A DNA stretch of 64,000 nucleotides from assembly GCF_007725405.1 (NCBI RefSeq), contig NZ_CP042163.1:3472001-3536000 (forward strand). Reading direction: 5' to 3'. A program made the translations under genes and the position numbers. Below, piece after piece: positions 25,354 through 34,336 of the stretch. Positions within the stretch are counted from its first letter, which is position 1. Every line of letters starts with the position of its first letter. The notes beneath the pieces were generated by a model. The model was not told the origin of the DNA and did no database searches. It was given only the letters and a program-made list of their open reading frames with translations. Origin of the DNA: Shouchella miscanthi (GTDB lineage Bacteria; Bacillota; Bacilli; Bacillales; Bacillaceae_D).

Positions 25354-26403
25354 TTGTCTAGAGAACAACGTAAACATGACCATATTCATCAAGCCATTCA
25401 GCAGCACCAAACGCGCTCCCCTTTTGAGGACATTCAATTTATCCATCAAACGCTCGCTACCTCGTCCTTTCATCACTGCCAGCTTGAAACCACTTTTCTT
25501 CATAAACCCATATCGTTGCCATTGCTCATAAACGCAATGACAGGTGGTGGAGGCAAGCAAACAGCACGTATTAATCAGCAGCTTGCAGAAGTGGCGCAAC
25601 ACTTTTCCATTCCAATGGCCGTTGGATCGCAAATGGCAGCGATCAAAGATCAAGAGCAAGTACATACGTATCGGATTATTCGCGATGCAGCACCAGACAT
25701 CGTTTGCTTAGCTAATTTAGGGGCAGAAGCAACACCGTCTGACGCCTTGCGTGCCATTGATATGATTGAAGCGGATGGTCTTCAAATTCATTTTAATCAT
25801 ATCCAAGAGCTAGCTATGCCTGAAGGTGATCGGGATTTTTCTAAGCGTCTACGCAATTTGGAAGCGATTGTGGCGAAAAGTCCTGTACCGATTATTGCGA
25901 AAGAAGTCGGTTTTGGCATGACGAAAGAAGCAGTTAAACGTCTCTATGAAGCTGGTGTCTATGCTGTTGATGTGAGCGGCACAGGCGGAACGAATTTTTC
26001 ACAAATTGAAAATGCGCGTCGGCAACTTTCATTAGACTTTTTTAATTCGTGGGGCGTTCCTACACCAATTGCATTAGTTGAAGCCCACTCATTAGCACTT
26101 CCACTCACATTGATTGCTTCTGGGGGTATAACATCGAGTATAGATACAGCCAAAGCGCTCTCGTTAGGCGCTTCCTTAGTAGGTATGTCCGGTTTTTTCA
26201 TTAAGACATTGCAGAATGATGGCATCGATGCCGTTATCGCTTCTATTGAGCGCATGCAGGAAGAGCTATGCTATATGATGACTGCCTTAAATGTCCACAC
26301 TGTAGAGGAACTTAAAAACGTCCCCCTTATTCTAAAAGGAGAGACGCATCATTGGTTGAATGAAAGAGGCATTGAAACGAAAGCCTATGCTTCGCGTTAC
26401 TAA
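25354..26403 (+). CDS. fni: Type 2 isopentenyl-diphosphate delta-isomerase
   Basis: 349 aa FMN- and NADPH-dependent enzyme that interconverts IPP and DMAPP for isoprenoid synthesis. Family motifs: INAMTGGGG near residue 60, AVGSQMAA near 90, the FMN-phosphate-binding region SGTGGTNFSQIE near 209 and ASGGITSSIDTAKALSLGAS near 252. It starts at TTG 25354 with AAAGGAG 7-8 nt upstream. Its 3' end overlaps the end of the convergent yndJ-like gene by 4 nt, leaving no room for a terminator between them. Confidence 0.93.
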   Translation: MSREQRKHDHIHQAIQQHQTRSPFEDIQFIHQTLATSSFHHCQLETTFLHKPISLPLLINAMTGGGGKQTARINQQLAEVAQHFSIPMAVGSQMAAIKDQEQVHTYRIIRDAAPDIVCLANLGAEATPSDALRAIDMIEADGLQIHFNHIQELAMPEGDRDFSKRLRNLEAIVAKSPVPIIAKEVGFGMTKEAVKRLYEAGVYAVDVSGTGGTNFSQIENARRQLSLDFFNSWGVPTPIALVEAHSLALPLTLIASGGITSSIDTAKALSLGASLVGMSGFFIKTLQNDGIDAVIASIERMQEELCYMMTALNVHTVEELKNVPLILKGETHHWLNERGIETKAYASRY

Positions 26404-28028
26404 GAGCGAGATGATGGTGACGTGCTTTCATTCATCACGTACATAATCGTAATCATCTCTTTATTAAAAAAGGAAATGGCGTGCTTCGCATGAAGAGTGC
26501 CTTCCTTTTCTACTAAATGAAAAACTTCTCGGAGCGGTGTTCTCCAAGTCCACTTCCAAAAAGATAGATAGACACCTGTTAGCGGGTCCGTTTTATCTCC
26601 CACTAAGTAAAGGCCATCCCCTCCATCATTCATTGGTAATAATAAACCTGTTAAAACGCCGAATGGCAAGGGTAACTGAATAAAGTTGTATCGTTTGCTT
26701 CCAAGCCAGTTTGAATAGTAGGCCGTAAAAATCGGTTCTTTTGTTTGTGCATGCTTACGAACCCAGACCGTTGTATGCTCTTGCCCATTTGATACTAGCG
26801 CATACGTATTTCCCTCCATTGGTACCTTGCCAGCTGGAAGATGAAGTTGTTTTAATCGCTTTGTTACAAACAATAGGAAGGGCAGAAACCATCGAAATGG
26901 CTGATGCCATTTAATAGTCGCTTCTAGCGTATAGCGACTAGTCTGTTCGTGAAAGCGTAAAACGTTTGGATGTACGTTTTTAAAGTGAAACTGCTCGTGC
27001 TCATATTCACGCCACTCTTTTATAAGTGCGTTTGTCGGCGTAAGCTCTAAGTGAGCAAACAGTTGATCTTGAATGTACTTCCTCCCTCTTATAGGCTGAA
27101 GTGGCATTTCAGGTCTATGTTTCGCGCTTGGTTTAACGACAATCCAGACAATGAGCACGAGCAAAGCATAACCAAATGCATTAGCCATTCCGTGATAACG
27201 AACCATGTCAGGAATCGTTAATCGCTGAGGTGCCCATGCAAGCCCTGCGCTATACAAATAAGACAGCACCATTGTCATAAATAAGACGGCATGCGCTAGA
27301 AGCAAAAACCATCGTAACCAACCCCTGAGTAAAAAGCTATAGCGAATAGCTATAAGAGCAAGCCAAAACACAAAAAAAATGTAGATTAACACAAGAATCG
27401 GCTCTAGGGGCGGACCCAATTCAATTCCAAGTGCCACAAGAAAAGGACCGATAAGTATACCTGCTGCTAAATAAGCAAATCCGTTTTATGGAACCGTTTG
27501 ATGCTTTAACCAACGTCCCAGCATGCCGCTAGCAATAGGCAGCACAAAGGCAGAGTAATGAAAATGAATGGCCGTTAAATCAATAATCGTTTGGCTGTAG
27601 GAAAGAAAAGTAGTTGCTTGTACAGCTGATAAAACAAACCAACCACCACCGATAGCAAGATAGATACACCCAACGTTTATGAGCACTTCTTCTGCATTTC
27701 GAAATCCTTGTAAACTTAAGCGAAAAAAACCAAAGCAGGCAATAACCACCGTTGCCCCTAACCAAATGATTGAAAACAAGGTCGCCACCCATAGAGTTTC
27801 AACCGTTAACGATGCTAAACCAGCTACAGAAAAAAGCAACAGCCACTTTTGAAGCCATGTGATAAGTGTTATGTACGGTGTATCTTTATTAGTCTCAATC
27901 AATAGCACTGTCGTTAACGGAACAATGACCATAACAGCAAATCCCAGTCCGAGATCAATACCAGTCGGCTTAAAGAAAAGCGCCCACAGTAGAAAAAAGG
28001 CGCTATATACTAAGTAAACGTGCATCAT
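26400..28028 (-). pseudogene. yndJ: yndJ-like membrane protein interrupted by an in-frame TAA
   Basis: Two same-frame reading frames, 27486-28034 (about 180 aa from ATG 28028) and 26400-27437 (345 aa from GTG 27437), are separated by one TAA (27486-27488) and 16 sense codons that read NGFAYLAAGILIGPFL, a membrane-like stretch. Joined, they give about 541 residues, matching the YndJ-like family (about 545 aa): several N-terminal membrane helices then a C-terminal soluble domain. The N-terminal ATG overlaps the stop of the upstream AraC gene (ATGA). No frameshift is present. The choices are a recent nonsense mutation, a sequence error, or separate production of two halves; GTG 27437 has no clear ribosome-binding site. 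Confidence 0.75.
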
Positions 28029-28912
28029 TCCCACTCCGTTATAATGTAGTCAATAAGATGAACATCTTCATTTTTACGAAATTTACTAGCCGACACACCG
28101 ACCGTCTTTTTAAAGAGTTTCGTAAAATAATTCGCATCATCAATACCGACTTGATGAGCAACCTCCGCCACAGTTAAATCGGTTTTAGAAAGTAAATAGG
28201 CGGCTTTCTTAATACGTAGAATCGAAACATAGTGCATGGGTGTAATGTTCAATTCACGTTTAAATTGTTTAATAAAATAGTATTTAGACAGACCCACGTG
28301 ATGAGCAACCGTTGCCAAATCAAACTGGTCACTCATATGGTCTTTCATATAGGTAATCGCCTGTGTAATCGGTTCTTTTAGCTTTTTCTTCGGCGGAACC
28401 GCAAGAAAGTGAAACAGCGTCATCAGAAATTCATATGCTCGCTGCGAGCCAATATAGGAGTTTGTAATCTCTCCCGATGCTGTTTCCGATAATAAGCGTA
28501 AAAGCAAACGGATTGGTTCTGCCTCTTTTTCAATAACAAGAATTGGTCCATACTTCTCTACAATATGATCGTGCATGGATAAAGCTTCTTTTCCTTCTAA
28601 TGTAATATAAATAAATTCCCAATCGGTCGTAGCCTCTTTTGGATAGAAATAATGGTGATCACTTGGAATGGAGACAAAAAAAGCCTGCCCCTTTCCTAAC
28701 GTAAATGTCTGATCTTCATAGGCTAAGGCGCCATGTCCGGATAGCGTGTATTGAAACACAATTTTTTCTCTATCAATTCGAGTCTGCCCGTTCCATGAAT
28801 AAGTAGGGCTACGGACAACTTCCCAGCCAATGTTCCAAAGATTCACTTGAAATGGATACGGATGTTCTTGGAAGCGAAATCCATATGAACCTTTAAGCCC
28901 TTGTTCTCTCAT
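28025..28912 (-). CDS. AraC-family regulator with cupin sensor domain (probable GH4 regulator)
   Basis: 295 aa. The N-terminal AraC-type cupin (about 20-150) includes LWNIGWEV, the FQYTLSGHGAL strand and PSDHHYFYP. The C-terminal double helix-turn-helix (about 190-290) includes DLATVAHHVGLSKYYFIKQFK and VAHQVGIDDANYFTKLFKK. It is divergent from the GH4 alpha-galactosidase gene, which it probably controls in response to a sugar. The regulator at 46373-47269 is a clear paralogue with the same N-terminal pattern. The stop overlaps the yndJ-like start. Confidence 0.88.
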   Translation of the reverse strand: MREQGLKGSYGFRFQEHPYPFQVNLWNIGWEVVRSPTYSWNGQTRIDREKIVFQYTLSGHGALAYEDQTFTLGKGQAFFVSIPSDHHYFYPKEATTDWEFIYITLEGKEALSMHDHIVEKYGPILVIEKEAEPIRLLLRLLSETASGEITNSYIGSQRAYEFLMTLFHFLAVPPKKKLKEPITQAITYMKDHMSDQFDLATVAHHVGLSKYYFIKQFKRELNITPMHYVSILRIKKAAYLLSKTDLTVAEVAHQVGIDDANYFTKLFKKTVGVSASKFRKNEDVHLIDYIITEWE

Positions 28913-29070
28913 GATTCTCTCCCCCTTGCCCCCTCAGTATAACGTAGAATGCTTGTTGCGACTAGGCTCTGTTGAAAGCGCAATAATTTCCATAAAGTAA
29001 ACAGCAATTTTCTACTACTTTTAGTGAAACTATTACTATACTGTGAGTATCAACAGTAGGGGGTTACGTT

Positions 29071-30372
29071 ATGAAGAAACTAACATTTATTGGTGCAGGT
29101 AGTACCATCTTCGCAAAAAATGTTCTTGGAGACTGTATGCATGTTGAATCTTTACAAGGGTTTGAATTTGCGTTATTTGATATTAACCCAGATCGCTTGC
29201 AAGAATCCTATTCTCTTCTCACTCAATTAAAAGATAATCTTAAGTCTACCGTAACCATTAAAAAATACGACAACCGCAAAGAAGCCTTACGCGGTGCAAG
29301 TTATATTATTAACGCTATTCAAGTCGGTGGTTATAAGCCTAGTACCGTTATCGACTTTGACATCCCTAAGAAATACGGGCTTCGGCAAACCATTGGTGAC
29401 ACAATTGGAATCGGTGGTTTATTCCGTTCTTTAAGAACGATTCCGGTCATGCTTGATATTGCAAAAGATATTGAGGAAGTCGCACCTGACGCTTGGTTTC
29501 TTAATTATACCAACCCTATGGCTGCGCTTACTGGAACGTTGTCACGCTTTACAAATGTCAAAAATGTTGGGCTATGCCACAGCGTTCAAGTGTGTACACG
29601 CGACTTATTTAAGCATTTAGACATGGACCATTCCGGAATTCAGGAAAAAATTGCCGGTATTAATCACGTTGCTTGGTTACTTGAAGTAACAAGAGACGGC
29701 GTCGATCTTTATCCAGAAATTAAAAGACGGGCAAAAGAAAAAAGTAAGGAAAAACATCACGATATGGTGCGCTTTGAACTGATGCAACGTTTTGGCTATT
29801 ACTTAACGGAATCATCAGAACACAATGCCGAATACCACCCATACTTTATAAAATCAGCTTATCCAGAGCTCATTGATCGCTTTAACATTCCGCTAGACGA
29901 GTACCCAAGACGTTGTGTGAACCAAATCGAAGGCTGGGAGAAGATGAAGCAGTCGTTGATGAATGACGGGGATATTACACATAATCGTTCTATTGAATAT
30001 GGCTCACGAATTATTGAGGCAATGGAAACAGGTGAAGCATTCTTATTTGGTGGCAATGTTCTAAATAAAGGCGGCCTCATTTCAAACTTGCCGACAAACG
30101 CTTGTGTAGAAGTTCAATGCATAGCCGATCGCTCAGGGGTAACACCGACTTTTGTTGGTGATTTACCAGAGCAACTTGCGGCCATTAACCGCACGAACAT
30201 TAATACACAGTTACTTACTATTGAAGCAGCGATCACCAAAAAGAAAGACCACATTTATCATGCGGCAATGCTCGACCCGCACACATCAGCAGAATTATCA
30301 ATTGATGATATCGTAGCGCTTTGTGATGATTTAATTGAAGCACATGGAGAATATCTCCCAGATTATTCATAA
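29071..30372 (+). CDS. melA: GH4 alpha-galactosidase/alpha-glucosidase, MelA-like
   Basis: 433 aa cytosolic glycosidase of family 4, which uses NAD+, Mn2+ and reduced conditions. The nucleotide-binding loop is FIGAGSTIFAKN (6-17). NYTNP (145-149) and the metal-binding pair Cys169 and His170 (GLCHSVQ), with His199 in GINHVAW, are in place. Cys-His in this position is typical of MelA-type enzymes acting on unphosphorylated alpha-galactosides. The ATG follows AGGGGGT. It is a single gene divergent from an AraC regulator; its transporter may be the ABC system at 43-46 kb. Confidence 0.9.
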   Translation: MKKLTFIGAGSTIFAKNVLGDCMHVESLQGFEFALFDINPDRLQESYSLLTQLKDNLKSTVTIKKYDNRKEALRGASYIINAIQVGGYKPSTVIDFDIPKKYGLRQTIGDTIGIGGLFRSLRTIPVMLDIAKDIEEVAPDAWFLNYTNPMAALTGTLSRFTNVKNVGLCHSVQVCTRDLFKHLDMDHSGIQEKIAGINHVAWLLEVTRDGVDLYPEIKRRAKEKSKEKHHDMVRFELMQRFGYYLTESSEHNAEYHPYFIKSAYPELIDRFNIPLDEYPRRCVNQIEGWEKMKQSLMNDGDITHNRSIEYGSRIIEAMETGEAFLFGGNVLNKGGLISNLPTNACVEVQCIADRSGVTPTFVGDLPEQLAAINRTNINTQLLTIEAAITKKKDHIYHAAMLDPHTSAELSIDDIVALCDDLIEAHGEYLPDYS

Positions 30373-30384
30373 TGTCTATAAAAA

Positions 30385-30433
30385 AAGCTTTCACGCCATT
30401 TCTACTGATTTGGTGTGGAAGCTTCTTATTTAT
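30385..30433 (+). terminator. Likely terminator after the GH4 gene
   Basis: AAGCTTTCACGCCA (30385-30398) pairs with TGGTGTGGAAGCTT (30411-30424) over 14 bp with two G-T wobbles. The T-tract (CTTATTTAT) is imperfect. Confidence 0.7.
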
Positions 30434-30583
30434 AAACGCGTACTAATCCGGCTCAGTCCCTCTCATCTATTTTGTATCAGCCTACTCTACCAAAACATCC
30501 ATACTACCTATGATAAAATAGAAAAACCTAAGCAATAAGTTCGTTTTCCGTTAACAGATTAAATAAGAAAGGATGAGACTACA

Positions 30584-31345
30584 GTGACCTTGAGAAACGA
30601 TGTACCTGATGTTCCAGTAACAATGGACATTATCATTTCAAAGTTATATGCTTCACTCGTGAAGTCTGTCTACGAACAATTTGGAGATGAAGGAGTAAAC
30701 AAAGTCGAGCAAGGGGTACAAGCTTTGCTTGATGAGCAGTTAAACGATTTAAACAAACGTTCGTCTTATTCCTATAAGCAGCTAGACGAACGTGCACGCT
30801 ATTCCATCCCACATTTAGCTAATGCTTCGGAAGTGAAAGAAACTCACCGTGCATATGAACAGATTCAAAAAGAGGCAGGAATTGAACCCTTTACGATTTA
30901 CGCTATGATGGCAAAGCTCTTTGCGCATATTGCGAAAGCGGTTGTTGATCGTTTTGACGAAGATGGCAGACAAGCCATTAGAGAAGGGGTTCGTCATTTC
31001 GGTGAAGCCCGTGGGCAAGACATTGCCAGACGAGCAGCGGCAAAAGGATTGCCTAACACAGCTGAAAACTATTTAACCAATTATGATATGGGTCGTAGTG
31101 ACCTGTTTGAGTTTGAAACCACATACCATCCAAAAGAAATCGAGCAAACCTTTACTGTTTGCGCATTCGGTGATCAATGGAAAAAAGATGGAACCGGTGA
31201 GCACGGGATTCTCTACTGTCAAATGATAGATCCTTCTATTGCAAAAGGTTACAACCTGAATTTCGATGTTGTTCATGATCGCTATGTGTTAAAAGAAGGC
31301 GACTGTCATTTTCGCTTCCAGATGAAAGAGGATGAATCGAATTAA
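30584..31345 (+). CDS. ATC-hydrolase-like protein (L-2-aminothiazoline-4-carboxylate hydrolase family)
   Basis: 253 aa, soluble. The C-terminal block (about 205-248: EHGILYCQMID, AKGYN and KEGDCHFRF) is the conserved core of the L-2-amino-thiazoline-4-carboxylic acid hydrolase family, with Cys residues in both YCQ and DCHF. Helical segments precede it. In characterised members the enzyme opens thiazoline rings on the route to cysteine. It starts at GTG 30584 behind AAAGGATGA. No cysteine or racemase gene is adjacent, so the real substrate is uncertain. Confidence 0.75.
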   Translation: MTLRNDVPDVPVTMDIIISKLYASLVKSVYEQFGDEGVNKVEQGVQALLDEQLNDLNKRSSYSYKQLDERARYSIPHLANASEVKETHRAYEQIQKEAGIEPFTIYAMMAKLFAHIAKAVVDRFDEDGRQAIREGVRHFGEARGQDIARRAAAKGLPNTAENYLTNYDMGRSDLFEFETTYHPKEIEQTFTVCAFGDQWKKDGTGEHGILYCQMIDPSIAKGYNLNFDVVHDRYVLKEGDCHFRFQMKEDESN

Positions 31346-31505
31346 TACATGCTCCTGAACAAATGTATCTTTAAATAAATTTTTTTATAACATGAACGAT
31401 TTAAAAAATCCTCATTTTTCGCTACTTCTAGTTGATTGAAGTAGTCTTTTTTTTTGCCTTCTTTCTATCTCAATCATATTTCCCAATGGACAGGCTCTTG
31501 ATTAG

Positions 31506-31575
31506 CGAACAATTGTTCTGTATACTTTTTTTATACGAAAATATGTTCGTGTTTTTATTTTTTTTGCGAACGTTC
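31506..31575. promoter_or_regulatory. Cluster of GAAC/GTTC palindromes upstream of the split sigma-factor operon
   Basis: CGAACAATTGTTCT (31506-31519) and CGAAAATATGTTCG (31536-31549) each resemble the Bacillus LexA (DinR) box CGAAC-N4-GTTCG, one with a single departure at the edge and one with one internal change. Their centres are 30 bp apart. A third palindrome, GAACGTTC (31568-31575), lies just before an AT-rich TATTATAAA element. The rest of 31346-31609 is AT-rich without other features. Confidence 0.5.
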
Positions 31576-31609
31576 TCTATTATAAAAAGAGGTCAAGGAG
31601 GTCATTTAT

Positions 31610-32188
31610 GTGGATGAAGCCCATACAAAGAGAAAACAGTCCGTCCGATTAATGATTGAATTATTCCTAAAAGATCGTGACCATCAACAGCTTTTCTTAA
31701 CGGCACAACAATACCCTACTCCAATGAATCAACTTGCACTTGATGATGCGTTTCGGCGTTTTTTCACGCGTATTAAAACGGTTCAATACATTAGTAGACT
31801 TATTAAAGGGTATTCAGTCGATTTTGATAAGCGTGTACGAAATCAACCTTTAACTGTTTCCATTGACGAAAAGCAAACAGATGATGGCTATTCTACTTTT
31901 ATTGGAATGATTCGTGCCGGTGATGTTCTAGATGATCTTGAGCACGCATTGGATGAAGAAGGTTCTACTGCTGAATTATTTGCAGACAAGTATATTTCCC
32001 AAGCGTTTTCACAGCTTAATTCGATGCAGCAAACCATTTTAATCTATTCATACTTTTATGGCTATCAAAACAAAGAAATTGCCCTTTTCCTAGATGCATC
32101 AGAACAACGAATCTCATACAACAAAAAGCGCGCCCTTGAACGTTTAAAATCAAGCGTACCAAAAATAAATGAGGAGAATGAACAATGA
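31610..32188 (+). CDS. SigO-like sigma factor subunit
   Basis: 192 aa sigma-70-related protein. The C-terminal region-4 helix-turn-helix is evident: AFSQLNSMQQTILIYSYFYGYQNKEIA (in part) and DASEQRISYNKKRALERLK. A normal region 2 is not seen. In B. subtilis SigO (YvrI) needs the small partner RsoA, encoded next door, to supply region 2; the gene here is likewise followed by a small protein with region-2 character, with a 4-nt ATGA overlap. It starts at GTG 31610 with AGGAGG 8 nt upstream. Target genes are unknown. Confidence 0.72.
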   Translation: MDEAHTKRKQSVRLMIELFLKDRDHQQLFLTAQQYPTPMNQLALDDAFRRFFTRIKTVQYISRLIKGYSVDFDKRVRNQPLTVSIDEKQTDDGYSTFIGMIRAGDVLDDLEHALDEEGSTAELFADKYISQAFSQLNSMQQTILIYSYFYGYQNKEIALFLDASEQRISYNKKRALERLKSSVPKINEENEQ

Positions 32189-32436
32189 GTTTTCACTATG
32201 AAAAGATCTTAGAAGATTTTCAACCAAAAATAAAAAAAAGCCTCTACCAAACCGCACCTGCAAACAGAGAAGATTTGGAACAGGAAATTAAAATGAAAAT
32301 CTATGAGAAAATGGATGTCATCCAGAATATCAATGCTCCAGGTTTTTACGAATTTGTTAGTGGCCATGAGGAAGTAGCGGAAACAATTGGTTTATACTTA
32401 CTACATCATGAAAAGAACAAGAAAGAATACGAGTAG
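32185..32436 (+). CDS. RsoA-like sigma co-factor
   Basis: 83 aa. The segment FQPKIKKSLYQ then NREDLEQEIKMKIYEKMD (about 11-45) matches the region-2 start of sigma-70 factors, where DLxQE contacts the RNA polymerase beta' clamp. Size and position match B. subtilis RsoA (YvrHa, about 79 aa), which works with SigO as a two-part sigma factor. The start overlaps the stop of the SigO-like gene, giving stoichiometric production. Confidence 0.7.
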   Translation: MSFHYEKILEDFQPKIKKSLYQTAPANREDLEQEIKMKIYEKMDVIQNINAPGFYEFVSGHEEVAETIGLYLLHHEKNKKEYE

Positions 32437-32471
32437 AATCGCTTTATTTATCAAAAGAAAAGCGATTCTAC
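32433..32471. terminator. Convergent terminator after the sigma operon
   Basis: GTAGAATCGCTTT (32433-32445) and AAAGCGATTCTAC (32459-32471) form a perfect 13-bp stem. T-tracts are poor, so release may be partial. Confidence 0.7.
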
Positions 32472-32478
32472 TAAGCCG

Positions 32479-33360
32479 TTATTCCTTAACAGAACCTAGC
32501 ACGATTCCTTTTACAAAATACTTTTGAAGAAATGGGTAAACGAGAATAATTGGTAATGCACCAATAAAAATTTGAGCAGAGCGAACCGTCCGTTCTGATA
32601 GAGCCCGGACTTCATCAGGATTTACATTCATTTGTGAATAATCATTTTGTACAATTATCGTTTGTAAAAACGTCGATAATGGATATTTCGACGAGTCGGT
32701 TAAATAAATAAGCCCATCGAACCATGAATTCCATTGTCCTACCATTGTAAACAGACCTACCGTCGCAAGTGCCGGTAATGAAATCGGTAAATAAATGCGA
32801 AAAAGGATCTTAAAATGACCGGCACCGTCTATTAAAGCGGCTTCTTCTAACGATTTAGGCACTCCTGTTCGAAAGAAATTTAACAGTAAAATCATATTAA
32901 AAACATTTACTGCTCCTGGTAGAACAAGTGCCCAAATCGTATTAATCATTCCGAGGTTTTGAATTAAAATATACGTTGGAATTAATCCTCCGTTAAATAG
33001 CATAATAAAGATCAGTGTATATACATACCATTTTCTACCTCGGAACTCATGATCTTCTTTTGACAGTGCATAGGCCGCAAGTGTCACAACACTTAAACTA
33101 ATCAACGTCCCAAGAACCGTTCGAAAAACACCGTTCCAAAGCGCTCTTAGGAAATTTTCATTTCCAAGGGTTTGCTCCCAAGCAGCAAACGTAAAGTCAA
33201 TCGGAAAAAAGCGAACCAAATTCGCATTTGCCGGCGCTGAAGCGCTAAACGATACTGCTAAAATATGAATAAGCGGCAAGATACAAAGAATACCGAGGAC
33301 AAGAAGAAAGATATTGTTACATAGTGAAAACAGTTTATAAGAACGACTTCGATGATGCAT
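32479..33360 (-). CDS. ytcP: Oligosaccharide ABC transporter permease, YtcP-like
   Basis: 293 aa with six membrane helices and the ATPase-docking loop EEAALIDGAGHFKILFRIYLP at about 190-210. The N-terminus HHRSRSYKLFSL and the C-terminus ending GIVLGSVKE are typical of the YtcP/LplC group, the second permease of importers for complex polysaccharide fragments. ATG behind GGAGGAGG. It ends a minus-strand series of binding protein, YesM, YesN, LplB-like and YtcP-like genes. No ATPase gene is present, so a shared ATPase such as MsmX elsewhere is expected. Confidence 0.9.
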   Translation of the reverse strand: MHHRSRSYKLFSLCNNIFLLVLGILCILPLIHILAVSFSASAPANANLVRFFPIDFTFAAWEQTLGNENFLRALWNGVFRTVLGTLISLSVVTLAAYALSKEDHEFRGRKWYVYTLIFIMLFNGGLIPTYILIQNLGMINTIWALVLPGAVNVFNMILLLNFFRTGVPKSLEEAALIDGAGHFKILFRIYLPISLPALATVGLFTMVGQWNSWFDGLIYLTDSSKYPLSTFLQTIIVQNDYSQMNVNPDEVRALSERTVRSAQIFIGALPIILVYPFLQKYFVKGIVLGSVKE

Positions 33361-33374
33361 AGCTCCTCCTCCTT

Positions 33375-34322
33375 CTAAAAGATGCGATAGTTTGCGTACT
33401 TGTAAGCTAAGCGATAACCGGTCACAATGAGAATAAAGGCAATAACAGATTTAAATACACCGACTGCTGTTGCATAGCTAAAATTCCCGCCAAGCAGCCC
33501 TTGTCGATAAACATATGTGTCAATGATGTCACCTTTATCATAAACAAGTGGGTTATATAAATTAAAAATTTGATCAAATCCCGCATTTAAGATATTTCCT
33601 AGTGCGAGCGTTGCCACAACGATGGTAATGGGTAGTAGACTTGGAAGCGTTATGTGAAGAACTTGTTGCAAACGATTAGCTCCGTCGACGATTGCAGCCT
33701 CGTACAAACTGGGGTTAATTCCTGCTAACGCTGCCAGGAAAATGATTGCCGAAAATCCAAAGTCTTTCCAAACATCCGATACGATAACAGTTACGCGAAA
33801 CCAATCACTATCTCCTAAAAAGAAAATTGGATTCATACCAAAGATCCCGATAAATTGATTGATTAACCCACCATCAACCGATAAAAGATCAAGTAAAATA
33901 CCGCCTAAAATAACCCATGACAAAAAATGGGGTAAATAGACTAACGTTTGGATCGAGCGCTTATAAGCGATAATTCGAACTTCATTTAATAGTAAAGCAA
34001 ACACAATAGGCACGATAAGCTGGAAGATTATTTTGAAGGTGGAAATGACAAGTGTATTCCAAATGACTTGTCTGCCTTCTTGAAATTCAAAGATGCGAAT
34101 GAACTGATCAAACCCAACCCATTCGGATCCTAAAAAGCCTTCCCATGGCTTAAAGTTTTGAAAGGCCATAATAATACCTGCTAAAGGAATATAATTAAAT
34201 ACAAGTGCAAAGAGTATTGCTGGCAGCACAAGTACGTGTAGCGGCCAATTACGCTTCATATTCCAAGGCTGTTTCTTCTTTTTAACGAGAGGCTGTATCG
34301 TCTCACTTTTTAGTTGGGCCAC
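33375..34322 (-). CDS. lplB: Oligosaccharide ABC transporter permease, LplB-like
   Basis: 315 aa, six membrane helices after a basic cytoplasmic N-terminus. The sequence NYIPLAGIIMAFQNFKPWEG (about 44-63) and the docking loop YEAAIVDGANRLQQVLHITLP (in part, about 216-236) are characteristic of LplB/YteP permeases. It starts at GTG 34322 behind GGAGGG. It pairs with the YtcP-like permease 14 nt downstream to form the membrane channel. Confidence 0.9.
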   Translation of the reverse strand: MAQLKSETIQPLVKKKKQPWNMKRNWPLHVLVLPAILFALVFNYIPLAGIIMAFQNFKPWEGFLGSEWVGFDQFIRIFEFQEGRQVIWNTLVISTFKIIFQLIVPIVFALLLNEVRIIAYKRSIQTLVYLPHFLSWVILGGILLDLLSVDGGLINQFIGIFGMNPIFFLGDSDWFRVTVIVSDVWKDFGFSAIIFLAALAGINPSLYEAAIVDGANRLQQVLHITLPSLLPITIVVATLALGNILNAGFDQIFNLYNPLVYDKGDIIDTYVYRQGLLGGNFSYATAVGVFKSVIAFILIVTGYRLAYKYANYRIF

Positions 34323-34336
34323 GCTTCTTTCCCTCC

